This document shows, in pieces, positions 33,401 to 44,893 of a stretch of DNA of 64,000 nt. The translations under genes and the position numbers were made by a program. Source of the DNA: Oscheius sp. JU75 (Eukaryota > Nematoda > Chromadorea > Rhabditida > Rhabditidae); assembly GCA_037178855.1 (NCBI GenBank), contig JASJZC010000005.1, positions 6,820,001-6,884,000 of the forward strand, in the 5' to 3' direction. The notes under the pieces are model-generated. The model had not been told where the DNA came from. It saw only the letters and a list, made by a program, of their open reading frames with translations, and did no database searches. Numbering within the stretch: position 1 is the stretch's first letter; the number at the start of each line of letters is the position of its first letter.

Positions 33401-35235
33401 TCCTATAGATCTTCAATCGGACCGTGTTTATGCTTAATTGCTTCAATAAAAATGAAAAAAAAATGTATATTCTCGACAAATTAACTTATTTTTAATACTT
33501 ATCGGCCACCATGTAATTGGTAATTTGACTGCAGTAATTAGGTAGTTTCTTCGACAACCTGAAATTGTTTCCTCTAAAAAAAACCAAAACATTTAGTCAT
33601 CGACAACTGCGTAAAGTACAAGGATGCGAGTGGAAAAGAGTGGCCTAATCGTTGCAAAACAAAGGACATCCAGGCAGAGTGTGTCAATGCCATCAACTCC
33701 TTCAGCTGTAACTGTTCGGAGAAGTGGAGAGGAGAGTACTGTGATCTCAGTGAGAATCTCATCGGTATCTCTAACAGACTGGTTCAGATGTGATCATCGA
33801 GCAAGTAATGTTATCACTCTTTGGCGAAGTCAACTACGAGCTGCTGCCTGTATGCTTGCATTAATCTGAAAAATAGAAGTTTTAGCTGCTAAACGACCTT
33901 CTGAACTCTCCAGCTGCGATTAACAACATGGTACCCTTTTATCTGGGAACAATGCCTTTGGCTAACAGAACCGATCTCAGCTGGGACTACGACGAAATGT
34001 TCTACTGGGCCACTTTTGAGGAAAAAGAACTGGACATTGGGTAAAAACACTTTTAGTGAAACTTACAATTGTCTAGACGAGACTTCTTCAAATGGAACGA
34101 CGTCGTTTTGGGCAACTGTTTCACGTTCAACCACTACAATAACAGCATGAATTATGACTCAAGGTCTTCGAAGGTTGAGGGAGGCGAGTCACCGGATTTT
34201 ATTAGACGAATTGCTATTTATAGGTCTGAAAGTGAGGATGAAGATCAATCAAGAGGAATACGAGCCATGGACAGAGACTGCAGCTATGATGGTGTTTATC
34301 CACAACAGACTGGACTACATCTTCTCGGAATCGATTCGATACAACGCCGAGCCAAACAACGAAGTCAAGCTGTTTCCTTATGGGGTAAACTAATGAAAGG
34401 AGGCAAACAAAAACTTCTTCAGAGCCAATTCACACGTCTGGGAGGCAGTTATGGTCGCTGTGTGGAGGAGCCAAGTGAGGTCACGTCCTACTACTATCCT
34501 GGAAGATACACTGCCGATGTGAGTGTTAACATTATCGAGTGTTAAATTCATTTCAGGGCTGCTATAGGTCCTGTTACCAGGACTTGATCAAGAAAGAATG
34601 CAAATGCATGGACCCAAGGTATCCTATGCCAGATGGAGAGGCTGCTTGTGTTGTAACCGACAGTAAGTTTTTCCAAAGAGAAAATGAAAAAAAGTTCAGT
34701 GAACTGTATTGACAGCACGATTCTACAATACGGAGATCCTTCAGGCTGGTCTTTCTGTGTCTGTCCCGTTCCGTGTAAGAACCAGAATTTTGCAGTGGAG
34801 TGGTCAAAATCGTCATATCGAGCAACGGTAATTTACTGCTGTTTCGAAAAACTGCTTATTTAGACACCGAACTGTATCAGACTGTCCACAAATACTCACA
34901 AGTTATCTTGCCAAAGTGCCACAGAAGACAGTGTTATTATTAATGTGGCAGTTCCTAAACTAACCTTTTCCTTATATAAAGAAACCCCGCAAATGGATGT
35001 AAGCTAACATTGTTTCTCATAAACACTTGTTCAGTTGAACAAGTTCATTGGTAGTCTTGGAGGACTGTTGGGTGTTCTTATGGGGATTGGAGCCTTTACA
35101 TGCATTGAGATCATTATGGCCGTCTTCCGACTCTGTAGCTCTATCTGTTGCTTCGATGAGAAAAAGGCAATGCAGGAGTATGAACAGAAGAAGCTCGAGA
35201 ATGAGAACTACCGAAAACCTCCTGTGAAGAAATAG
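30477..35235 (+). CDS. EGAS-type protein: EGF repeats plus DEG/ENaC sodium channel domain
   Basis: Twenty-one exons; limits include 30477-30669, 30706-30828, 30881-30985, 31025-31144, 31199-31351, 31392-31556, 31696-31857, 31899-32018, 32064-32171, 32208-32333, 32371-32487, 33597-33749, then nine channel exons to 35035-35235; about 928 residues. A signal peptide leads to about ten EGF-like modules, split by a WSC-like Cys module (residues about 190-290). The second half has ENaC features: GNCFTFN, KINQEEY, AAMMVFIH, GCYRSCYQD, C-K-C then P, and the pore/TM2 segment SLGGLLGVLMGIGAFTCIEI. A mariner remnant sits in intron 32488-33596. One junction fails: joining 34173 to 34224 is out by one base. 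C. elegans EGAS proteins have the same EGF-plus-channel layout. Confidence 0.88.
32594..33513 (+). mobile_element. Inactivated Tc1/mariner-like element in an EGAS intron
   Basis: Ends are inverted repeats, CAGGGTGGCCGATAAGTATT on the left and CATGGTGGCCGATAAGTATT (complement) on the right, each bounded by TA, the expected target duplication. The interior carries transposase pieces: a helix-turn-helix remnant (LQTVQRIVKQWKST, SGRRRS), then QDCAPAHGAKMT and WPSNSPDLHLLDLSVW of the DDE domain, and a C-terminal GGHFKEFL. There are frameshifts, in-frame stops (one after VQLKN) and apparently a deletion that removed the first catalytic Asp region. Non-autonomous at best. Confidence 0.9.
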
Positions 35236-35425
35236 CTTTCTGGGTTTTGCAATTGAACAAGATGCTTTGAAATAAATTATTCAATATTACGTCAGAACTT
35301 TTCTTATTCTGTGAAAATAAGACCGTTGCCAAAGCTTCGTCGCATTGGAGGTAGTCTGGTTTTCGCAGAATAACCAAAGAAGTCTCGACGTTATAAATAA
35401 GAATAAATAATCAAACTAGTAGGAT

Positions 35426-35995
35426 CTACAGTGTCTTGGAACGTTTCTCAAGGAGCTTGATCTTGAGAGTTTGGAGAGAACGTCTCTTGCGACCTCCTCC
35501 GCATCCGCAGCAACCGCATCCTCCTCCACAACCACAACAGCAAGGCTGGCAACAGGTGCAGCAACTAAAAGAGATCCTATGAGTCAAAAAAAAGGAGAAA
35601 AACTAACCGAGTACAGCAGCAAGTGCAACACTTTTGACAGCAGCATTGAGGACGGCAACAACAGCAGCCACATCCTCCACCGCATCCTCCTCCTCCTCCA
35701 CATCCTGAAACTTTATGTACTGCTTTGATGTCTTTTTACCACAGCATCCACATCCGCCCCCACAGCCTCCACAGCATCCACAGCAGCCGCAGCCTCCGTT
35801 CCTCTTGACTCTTACAGCAGTTTCATCGCGTTTGTTTCTTCCTCCGAAAAGAACCAATCCCTTGGAAGGGGAACAACTACATTCCTGTCCAGCCAAGGCG
35901 TCTTTGCCTCTGGCTGCTAGTCGAGAAGGAGCAGAATATGAGAGATGGAAACTGGCAAGGAGAGCAGCAATGGCTAGCAGATTGAGCATGTTCAT
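35426..35995 (-). CDS. Cys/Gly-rich secreted protein with dibasic processing sites
   Basis: Three exons, 35740-35995, 35608-35704 and 35426-35564; 163 residues. A signal peptide (1-22, ending SYSA) precedes a region with RNKR and RVKR sites, then about 80 residues built almost only of Cys and Gly in CC, CGCC, GGGC patterns (roughly 37 cysteines), then GRKRRSLQTLKIKLLEKRSKTL. The composition resembles nematode Cys-rich cuticle-associated or keratin-like matrix proteins, and the head half of Ground-like proteins, but no Ground-like domain follows. Several KR/RR sites suggest proteolytic maturation. TATA box 54 nt upstream of the ATG. Converges with the EGAS gene. Confidence 0.75.
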
Positions 35996-36048
35996 TTTGG
36001 GAGATAGGGAGCAGATCAGCTGCTGTGAGAAAAGGACCGGAAGCCGTC

Positions 36049-36056
36049 CTTATATA
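36049..36056 (-). promoter_or_regulatory. TATA box of the Cys/Gly-rich gene
   Basis: TATATAAG on the minus strand, 54 nt upstream of the start codon. Confidence 0.6.
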
Positions 36057-36257
36057 CCCAAAAGGAGAGCTGCCGACACTGCATTTGGTGACAGTTTCGC
36101 GGAGGGCAAAACATCGTTTGTTTGTCCGCCAATCCAGGGATAGTCAGTCGGGATCGAAGACGGCAGCTTGTTGATTGGAACAAAATTTGACAAGGAAGAG
36201 AAGCGACCAGTTCGTTCTGTGTGTTACACTACTTTCAGTAGTTGCCACACAACTGCG

Positions 36258-37107
36258 ATGATTTGTTGGCTAGCTGCTACTTTTTGTCTACTTTCACTTC
36301 CTCTAAATGGTTGGTCCTATGATTTACAATCTAAAAATGTTTTTAGGAGAAATGATTGAAGCAATGCTGATGCTTCCTCCCCAAATCCCTGTACAGTTTC
36401 ACTTCTCAATGCCTACCACAACAACTTCCCCTCCACCTCCACCACCACCCCTGTATAAAAACTGTAGGAATCAAACAGTTGGAGCCATTTTAGACATGGT
36501 AAGATCTCTCTACTACTATAGTGCAATGGTTCGTCTGTCCGTCCCTGCGTCACTACAAGAAAAAAGATAGTCGTTGCATGTCAAGAATTAAGTTGACAAG
36601 TCAGCTTTTGGGGAACTTGGGAGCTTAGGCTATTGAAGCAGCCGTCTGTTGTCAATGCTAAGACAATACTAAGGGACGGCTGGTGGTCTTCTATTCCTAT
36701 GGGTTCAATGTTTGTAGTCTTCTGCTCCAGTGGTCTATAAGGAAACTAGCTTCACTACAGACCCAAAACAGGCATACCCACAACCAAAGACTGGTATCAT
36801 ATTTCGATTTTTATGGAAGTACATACGGCTTGACGGGGTCAAAATTGTCAGAGCTATGTAAAATATGACTAGGAAATGATTTTGGGTCTCCTTTGGCAAA
36901 CAGTATTAATTTCAGAACATGAAGAAGGATGCTCGTCTGGCAGAGAAAGCAATCTCTGTAGCTATTCGAGAACGATACTCCGGCCCCTGGTTTGTGATCT
37001 GCGGTTACGAAGACCTTCGTTTCTCCCGCGTCTCACCCAACTATTGCGAATTCAACAATGGCGAGGTTTATTGCTACGTCTTCCAGCCATACGACGAGAC
37101 AGCGTGA
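36258..37107 (+). CDS. Ground-like domain protein (GRL), Pro-rich N-terminus
   Basis: Three exons, 36258-36309, 36347-36498 and 36916-37107; 131 residues. Signal peptide 1-18, a short linker with TTTTSPPPPPPP, then the Ground-like domain: NCRNQTVGAILDM, AEKAISVAIRERY, PWFVICGYED, YCEFNNGEVYCYVFQPY. Spacing of the four cysteines matches the GRL protein at 17.2 kb. Probably secreted into cuticle or apical matrix. The 417-nt second intron is long for this window, and nothing is recognised in it. Confidence 0.85.
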
Positions 37108-38188
37108 TCCGAATGAATCGAAAGAGAGACTGGTTTCTTTGTTGCATATCCCGGAGAATCTTATCTTGCGATGGAGACCTCTAAAGACTATTTCGCGGAA
37201 ATGACGGGTGGGAACAGGCCACGTGAGGTCATCGCGCCACCTCTTTCAGCAGAATCTGTCGACTCACAGACTGAGATAAGGTTGTTGTGGCTATTATAAG
37301 AGCAATTATCATTCTGCACAGCCTGACCATGATCTTGCTTTCCCTCTTTCAATCCAGGGCGGGTTATTTTTGGAGCGGAACGGGTTGATAGGCGCAACAA
37401 AGAGGCTTATAGGTAGCAGGCTCCCTAGGGTTGTTTGATTGCAGAACTGTACTGTTTACGTTAGGAGTAACTGGGTGACTAGTCTAGTCTTGCTCTTCTT
37501 CTGGTACGGCACCCTCTTTTGTACTTCGTTTTATCTGAGAGTCGATTGCTTCCTGTTTCCGTTCACAGTTGAGGCGTTTTTTTTTTGTTTCTTGTCAAGT
37601 CTGTTTGTGAGAACACCTTTAAATGTCGTCATATGATTGTCATCAAAAATCGGAAACATCGTCATCGTTAGTGATCAATTTACAGCGAGATTTCCAGCCG
37701 TTTCTAAATTTTATCTTGTTGTTCTTCGAAATGGTAAGAGCCAACTGTATAAGTTTAAAAGTCTATCATCTTGCACTTTTGTTTGATGTAGGTGTCTTTG
37801 TCAGTTCCACATTTTTCTCAGACCGCCCTTTATTTTTCTGCTTTGCATCAACAGCATTTAAAGACAGGAAGGCGAACATTGACCCATCTTTCTTGGTTTC
37901 ACAATTCCGCACAAACATCTTCTTCCCCAGTCATAAAATCGGCTTGATTTAGAAAGGCCACGCAGGGTTTTGTGGGCGTTGAGATCACAGCCTTGACCAA
38001 AACAGGGACCAACTGTCTTGGACAGACCGCCCACAGGCCAGTGACGTCGACTGGAGGCACGCGGTCCGGTACAAATAGTGTTCGCCTGGGCCATAGATGC
38101 AGATAGCTGCTCCATTTGGGCTCCTCTCTCCTCCGTTCAATCTTTTTCTGTTCACAGTTATGACTTGTTAGTTTCAGCCAGTAAGACC
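37108..38188. other. Intergenic, about 1.1 kb
   Basis: No supported gene. GC-rich stretch at 37960-38080 may be promoter of the following gene; GTTTCAG ending at 38177, 11 nt before the ATG, is a likely trans-splice acceptor. Confidence 0.4.
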
Positions 38189-38730
38189 ATGTACATCTCG
38201 CGTGCTGCCCGAACTGCCTACACCATCACCGAGAAGTTCAATCCCTTCATGACCAAGGGAGGGTGAGTATACTTTTTTTCCACATATGGATTAGCACTTA
38301 TGTTTCCATGCGGACCTTGTCTTTTCACATCAATGATCCGCTCCATAATACCCCAATTTTCGTCTAGCTCTCAAGACGATTCACAAGGTTTTGAATTGTG
38401 AAGTGAGGAAAAAAGGCTGAAAGAATTTTTCGTAAACAACCTAACAAAGAACATTGTTTGTTACTTCAAAACTGGTCTATCAGTTGTTTGTAGTGTCTAA
38501 ACCAGGACTATCAACTGTTTTGAGAGTCTCACAAAAATCAATGTTTCAGATACCAAGCCTCGATCTCCGCCAGGCAAATGAACTCCACTACTACCCAGCA
38601 GCAAGTACAGTCAGTTTCCGGTCTCTTCCTCTAAACAAAATGATTTTACAGACCTAAGTCCTCTCCGAGTGTCTCTGCCGCCGCTTACGAGAAGGAGCTC
38701 GCCCACAAAACAGTTCCCAAAAAGTTGTAG
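38189..38730 (+). CDS. Small protein with mitochondrial-type N-terminus
   Basis: Three exons, 38189-38262, 38550-38609 and 38652-38730; 70 residues. The start MYISRAARTAYTITEKFNPF is basic, hydroxylated and without acids until residue 15, as in matrix-targeting sequences. The rest is polar (MNSTTTQQQVQ, AAAYEKELAHK). Ubiquitous small respiratory-chain or import components have this look, but I cannot name it. SL-type acceptor upstream. It ends 55 bp from the convergent transporter's stop, so 3' untranslated regions probably overlap. Confidence 0.65.
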
Positions 38731-38785
38731 GACAAAAGCTTTATATCGAACCTGTACCATGTCATGTAAATACAAATAAACGGAT

Positions 38786-40766
38786 CTACTTCTGTTCGTG
38801 GAGGGGGATGGCCTCGATCTCGGTCCACTTTCTGGGCTTCGAGGTGGAACAGAAGGCGAAGAGTAGTACAGTGACAAGGATTGAACCTGCCACGCCTAAG
38901 AAGATTGCGGTCCACTGAAAGAAGCTGCTTATTTTTATCAACTCGGTCAGAAGACAATCTCTGCATCTTATCACCAAATCATAAAGCTGCTGTAAAAAGA
39001 AACAAACAAACTTTCTCGGTTAGAGACTGACCTGTTCTTGACTGTTGTTCAGCACGAAATACTGGAGGACGGAGGTGGTAAGTACACAAACAGCGACAAT
39101 GAAAGTGTTGCCATTGGCAAGAACATGAGAGTGTTGACGGGCGATCTGAAAGGTCACATTACTTAATGAAGAGGTCTGTTCTTTAGAGATGCCTTTACGT
39201 GTATTGACCAAAGATCCATCCTCTTGATGGTCAGTCACGTCACTGAACACACTCATTACCGGCTGTTGACCCTTGTCATCTGTCTCGGACATCGGCCACT
39301 CTTTCTAGTGCAAACTGCGTCCACGTGTACTAACTGACCCTAGTCGTACTATCTCACTCTCACCAGTTGCATATGCCGCATAATGACCACTACGACCAGG
39401 TTGTGGAGCGAGTTGAAGACGATATAGACTAGGAGAGCTATCGAGGTCGAGTCCGTCTGAATTGATTCTGTTGGGGGTCAGAGTATAGAAGCATACAAAG
39501 AGAATTGTGCAAAGACAGGCAGACGCGATTATCTCCACGGTCGAGTAAGTAATGATCAGACGGCATCTCTGAGAGAGACCCCAGAACGTGTCCAGAATAC
39601 GTCCGTAGGCAAACTTGGAAACGAGAGTGATCAGATGAGGAAGAGCCATGGCGTAGCCAGTAGAAAGCACCTCGTATTTCAACACCTAAAACAACGTCTT
39701 GAAACCAAGCAGTCTTACCAGACTAATGTACACAGGTCCGAACTGCAGGAAGATGTATGATCCGAGGAAGAATGTGAAGTACATTCCCCATGCCAGGTAG
39801 ACCTAGAAACTTGATACAAATACAAAAAATTCCTTGCCTGTGGATCAGTGAAGATTGCCTGAAGTGGAGCCGCTTTCTTGACGTCTTTCGACCCAAACTT
39901 ACCCTCGTTGATCATGTCCGCTTCTTTTGCACTCAAACACCGGCAGTCCCTTGGATTTTCAGTGTATATGCGCCAGAAAATGATGAAGAACATGGCTGTC
40001 ACGATTCCGAGAACGTAGTAAGTGTTCTCCCATCCGCCCCTAGTGCACATTTCTCCACTGATGATCGAAGCGACAATGGGTGATAGCTATGAATGTATAC
40101 CTATCAAACGTTTTGTCTTACCTGATAGAAAGAAGTTAAAATGGCGACTGCTTGACCAGTCTCACGGAGAGGAGCCCATTCCAAAGAAACACTATTCACG
40201 GCCCAGAGATACATGGCTCCTGGTACACCCTGAAAAAGAAGTGCGGGATCCTGCCACGAAAGAATTAAAAGTACTACCTGTAGAAGACGAATGATGAAAG
40301 CAGGCAAGAATCCAGCAGCATCTGCAGTGGGATACAGCAGAGTGGAGATGATGCCGACAATTCCATAGAAGCAGAAAATTTTCCTGTAAGACAAATCACG
40401 TTTCGCAAATCTTATTGCTTCCGTCCCCCACAGCTCACATTCCTTTTGAAAATTTCCCTCACCTGGTTCCCAGATAGTAGAAAGTCGATAGGGGAATGAG
40501 TCCGATGACGAGTCCAATGGAAACCGAGGCATATGAGAGAACTTTGTAAGTGGGATTGGTGAGGTAGTGTGGATCTCAACTTGATTTTGTAGCAATCCCA
40601 TTAAAGCTTACCAGTAGAATTATCGTTCGGGTCGTATTGACAGAGAATGGTACTGTGGAATGCCAATCGAAGTGCGTAGACCAGAGTGAGACAGGCTGTC
40701 ACCACTCCTGAATAATCGAATAGACAAAAATACAGAAAATTTACCATAAATATAGAAACGATTCAT
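38786..40766 (-). CDS. Major facilitator transporter, SLC17-like
   Basis: Eleven exons: 40745-40766, 40612-40707, 40463-40574, 40278-40383, 40122-40229, 39838-40086, 39719-39802, 39497-39685, 39364-39456, 39032-39145, 38786-38989; 458 residues, about twelve membrane segments. Recognisable stretches are SYASVSIGLVIGLIPLS (TM3), GVPGAMYLWAVNSVSLEWAP-like TM5, WRIYTENPRDCRCLSAKEADMI in the central loop, APLQAIFTDPQ, and RQHSHVLANGNT before TM11, which parallel nematode SLC17 (organic anion/phosphate or vesicular glutamate type) proteins. Substrate is unknown. Intron 39803-39837 is GC-AG (GCAAGG). Between 39364 and 39497 the reading frame changes only if a 40-nt intron is removed, which restores a clean membrane segment (IALLVYIVFNSLHNLVVVV). 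Confidence 0.85.
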
Positions 40767-41962
40767 TGCCTGTTGTCTACCCGTTCATGAGATCTTAAAC
40801 AGTCTGGTGAAAGAGAGAAAGAGACCAGCGGCGGGTGTTAAATGGCGGAACAAAAATGTGTGGGAGAGACACTTATTGATCATATGGCACATGCTATGAT
40901 CGAAACTGTGCACATCTGCGAAAAATGATTTGTGGACTTGGCGTAAAAAAAGGCCGAGTTAAACACAGCTGATTTGTGGACAGTTCTTTGGCAGATGGAT
41001 TTTAGCCATGGGTCAAAACGTGGATCGGGGCACAACAGGGAAGTAGTTTGATCGGATTGAGTCGGACAAAATGTATCAAACACTGGGTGGCTCTGTTCAT
41101 TTCCGTGTTGTGGCAGCGATTATAGGTCAGGGATTAATTAACTTCGCTGGACATTACTAGTAGCACGCTCTCAATCAGTAAAGTGAAGTATAGTAGTCTG
41201 TCTCTCACTATAGAAAGCCTGGCTGGCAATCGGACCATTTGAACGGATAAACGTTTTGATCTCTAACAATTTAAGACCAAATTGAAATGATGTCCATACC
41301 CTCTTCGAACACCTTTTCAACTATACCATTTTGCTCTCTCTCTGTGCGAAAATTCAAACAATCTACCATATTTCTTCTAATATAAGGACTGCTTCTATTT
41401 TCCAACCTTTCCGTTTTTGAGTGCTTATATTAGAGCAGTGCTTCTATTAGAAGAAATATAGTATGCAATTATTTGACTCTCACAACTGTCGGCCAAACAT
41501 TCACCCGTACCGCCTCGGTAGAGTCGGCAATTATAAATTCTTCGAAAGTCTCTATTTTGCTTTTTCGGTTCTTTTCCTAGGTCTGTCATTCTAAACGTTT
41601 AACCGGTTATCTTGAGCTTTCAAAGAAGCCATTTGCCATTCGCTCACTGATCAAAGCGATGCTTTTTCCAAAAATTTTCGTTTGTAGTTTTCTCTTTATT
41701 GCTTTGAAACTTGATTTATATTTGGAAATCTTCTAATCGGAAGGTTATATTGTTCTCTTGTCTACCTAGCGAGCTTACTTCTTCGTCCATCAAGTGAGTC
41801 AACAACCGCGCATGGCACCGATTGTGTGCCATCGGTCAATTTACTATAATACTCTTAGATAGACTTTTTATTTCTAGTCTTCCTATTTACTCTTTCTCCC
41901 AAAACATTGTTTTTGGCATCTAGAGCAGTACAAAAATTTCAGGAGGCTTCTTTTCGAACGGA
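40767..41962. other. Intergenic, about 1.2 kb, holding a hairpin element
   Basis: Nothing supported besides the small TIR element at 41366-41461. An acceptor AAATTTCAG (ending 41940) lies 22 nt before the sirtuin ATG. Confidence 0.4.
41366..41461. mobile_element. 96-bp hairpin MITE flanked by TA
   Basis: Left arm CCATATTTCTTCTAATATAA and right arm (complement) CTATATTTCTTCTAATAGAA extend inward with further pairing (ACTGCT). TA dinucleotides flank both ends, compatible with a Tc1/mariner-derived miniature element. Confidence 0.6.
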
Positions 41963-44350
41963 ATGGTGAATTCTGAGGCGCCGAATGGCTCCACTGCTGG
42001 AAACAGTTCTCCACTTTCGATTCCGGATATACTATCCAATGAGAAGAAAGGTAAGAGCAATTAGTAATTCTTTTTATGGAAAATATTTAGTCGATGATCA
42101 GCCGACCTCCTCAAACGGGCACTCCGGATCGGAAAGTCCTGTTCTGACTGACCGAGAGCTCACAGCAGCTTGGATCCAGAGAAAGGTTCGTGTTAGTAAT
42201 TTGCTTTGATCAGACTCACATTTAGAACATGAGCGACGAGCATTTGAGAACCATTGATGCCATCAATGCCGGTGAAATTTCCCTTCAAGAAGCCTTTTTA
42301 GAGATTATGCCCTCTTTCGCAGATATCGTTCCGAATGGAGGATTCTCTGAGGATATGGTGAGGTTACTAGTGAACTCTTCACGAAGCTCTTTCAGATTTG
42401 CAATCTCCTCTCCGAGTTTTTCGATACTCCACCTCCTAGGCACAAACTTCCTCAATACAACACCTTCCAAGACGCCGTCAATCTGATCAGGTTCGTTTTC
42501 AGTCCATTCATCTCACGGTTCTGCATCCCAGGAACAGCAAGAAGATCATGATCCTAACCGGAGCCGGTGTGTCCGTATCTTGTGGAATTCCCGACTTTAG
42601 GAGCAAAGACGGTTTGTTCTTTTGGGTTCAGTTTCATTTTGGAAATGCTTAGGAATCTATGCTAGACTGCACAAGGATTTCCCCGATCTGCCTGACCCGA
42701 CAGCCATGTTCGACATCCGTTACTTTGACCACAATCCTCAGCCCTTCTACAACTTTGCCAAGGTAAATATATTTCGACTTTCTTTTGTTTGAACACTCAG
42801 ATCAGAAATAATATGGTATTTGCAGGAAATTTTCATGGGTCAGTTCGAGCCTTCGCTCTCCCACAAGTTCATTCGTCAGCTGGAACTCAGCGGCCAGCTT
42901 CTCCGAAACTACACCCAGAATATCGACACGCTCGAGGCTCAAACAGGAATCCAGAATGTGATTGAATGTCACGGATCATTTTCCAAGGCCTCTTGTCGTC
43001 TCTGTAAGGCAAAGTTCGATGGGGAGGTGGTCAGGGAAGATGTAATGGCTCAGGTTTGTCTTTTTTTTAAAGTCTTCTGACAATTATCTTTAGAGAGTCG
43101 CTCGATGTCCTGAATGCAAGGAAGGTGTAATCAAACCGGACATTACTTTTTTCGGAGAGGATCTTCCTCCAGCCTTCCACCATGCCATGACGGCTGACAA
43201 GGATCAGGTCGATCTGCTGATCGTGATGGGTTCCTCTCTGAAAGTCGGTCCGGTCAATGCTATTCCCTTCAGTGTTCCTAAACATGTCCCACAAATTCTG
43301 ATCAATAGGTAAGGATCTTTCGAGTTTTTAATTGAGCTCTTTTCAGAGAACGACTGAAGGACTACGAGGCCGACATTGAGATTCTCGGGAATTGCGATGA
43401 GATTTTGAGGGAGGTCAGTTTCCAGCTTGGAGGAGATTTTGAGGAAATGGTTCTGACTCATGGTAAACTCCTTTTCACTGCCTTTTACAATCTTTAACTT
43501 TCAGACGAGAAGATGAAATCCATCAAGCCAGGCTATTACGGGTATCCCCAGCCGAGAGTCTGTCTCGATCACAAGAAGTTCGAAGAAGTGAGTCTTGCCT
43601 ATATTCCTTGCTGATTTCAATTTTCAGTACATGCTAGCTGGTGCCAAGTCCGTCGAAACGGTCATCGAAAACGATTGTCAAGAGGAGCCGACTGCAAAGA
43701 GACAAAAGGCCACTAAAGTTCACTACGAGAAACGTTTTGTTCGGGTTGGAAGGAAGTTCCCCCAAGGTGGTTTTTATTTCCAGGTGAGTCTTTTCCCAAT
43801 CATTGATGCAACAAAGTACAGACTGATCCCAACGTGTCCATCTTCTTCGGCTCGTACGCGATGTTTGACCGAGAAGAGATGAAATTATGCATCAGTACTC
43901 CTCGCTTTCCGCGACTACCAGCTCCGAAAATGCATGGCTGTTGTTCCGGAGGAGAATGTAGCAAGTTAAATAGAGAGAAGAGCATGTCGGAATCGTCGAC
44001 GTCTTCGAGTGACTGTGATGACAGCAAGAGCCAGAGAGGAGGGAGTGAACCGCCCGAGGCAAGTGTTACAATTATTTTGGTCCATCAAGCATTCTTTCCA
44101 GATCTACGGTCGTGTTGAAGAAGCTCCCTCTATGAGAGCAGCATCTTGTGATCCAGCTGTCGATGTGGACAGTCTCATTCCAGTCAGCGACTTTGCTCGA
44201 GCACTCGAAGAAGATGATGACTGTAGTAACGACAGCGATAGCGACGATGACTTGGCTTCCAACTACGCCAGTTCTGGAGGAGAAACCCCGAAATACGAAT
44301 TCTCTGACCTTGGCGACCAGGATTCCCTTGATGATACTCCGGCTATGTAG
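41963..44350 (+). CDS. sir-2.1: SIR-2.1 / SIRT1-type NAD-dependent deacetylase
   Basis: Thirteen exons: 41963-42050, 42091-42185, 42226-42357, 42396-42490, 42532-42611, 42653-42762, 42826-43053, 43094-43308, 43347-43462, 43505-43587, 43628-43783, 43822-44058, 44102-44350; 627 residues, close to C. elegans SIR-2.1. The catalytic core has [15 protein letters not shown] (about 147-161), TQNIDTLE (230-237), HG with the catalytic His 249, two zinc CxxC pairs (257/260, 281/284), and GSSLKVGPV. The C-terminal part is acidic and serine-rich ([28 protein letters not shown]). It removes acetyl groups from histones and regulators in nucleus and cytoplasm. Intron 44059-44101 is GC-AG (GCAAGT). Confidence 0.96.
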
Positions 44351-44893
44351 ACTTTTTTTTAGTTTTCCCTTTCCCTCCTCCTCCGATACTACCTGTTTAT
44401 GAAATCTGTTTTTGTAGTCCTCTTTGCCTACGGGTACGCTGCATTTTCTGTATGAAAGATGTGATTAGGAAGAGAAAAAATTAAGTGCACTCGTACCTTA
44501 AAAAACCAAATGTGATCGTTCAGTCAGGCTGTGAATAAAAGATGTGCAGTTTGTCCTTGATCGACTCCTTTTTACTGTTTATTGCTTCTCCAACTGATCA
44601 CTTTTCACTTTTCTGTTGCCCGTCCCAATTGCTACTTAGCTGTGGAACCAGTAACAGTAGAAAAAAGCAAATTCCTGTTTTCTCTCGGTTAGAGAGTGCG
44701 TACCTGACGGAAACGAAGAGATAGTCTTGAAACGAATCTAAAAATGAGTTCGAGAATCAGATAGAAATAACAGGAGATGGGGAGAGAGTCAAGAGACAGG
44801 GAGAGTTCTATAAAAGGTGAAGGAGTCGCAGGGAAAAGTTGTCAGCTGGTCACCGACCGTTCAGGTAACTTTCTCTTGACTTTCTAGAACATA
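44351..44893. other. Intergenic; 3' end of sir-2.1 and collagen promoter
   Basis: A TATA box at 44811-44818 is the only feature seen. Confidence 0.45.
44811..44818 (+). promoter_or_regulatory. TATA box of the collagen gene
   Basis: TATAAAAG, 76 nt upstream of the ATG; a TTTCTAG acceptor ending 6 nt before the ATG may serve leader splicing. Confidence 0.6.
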
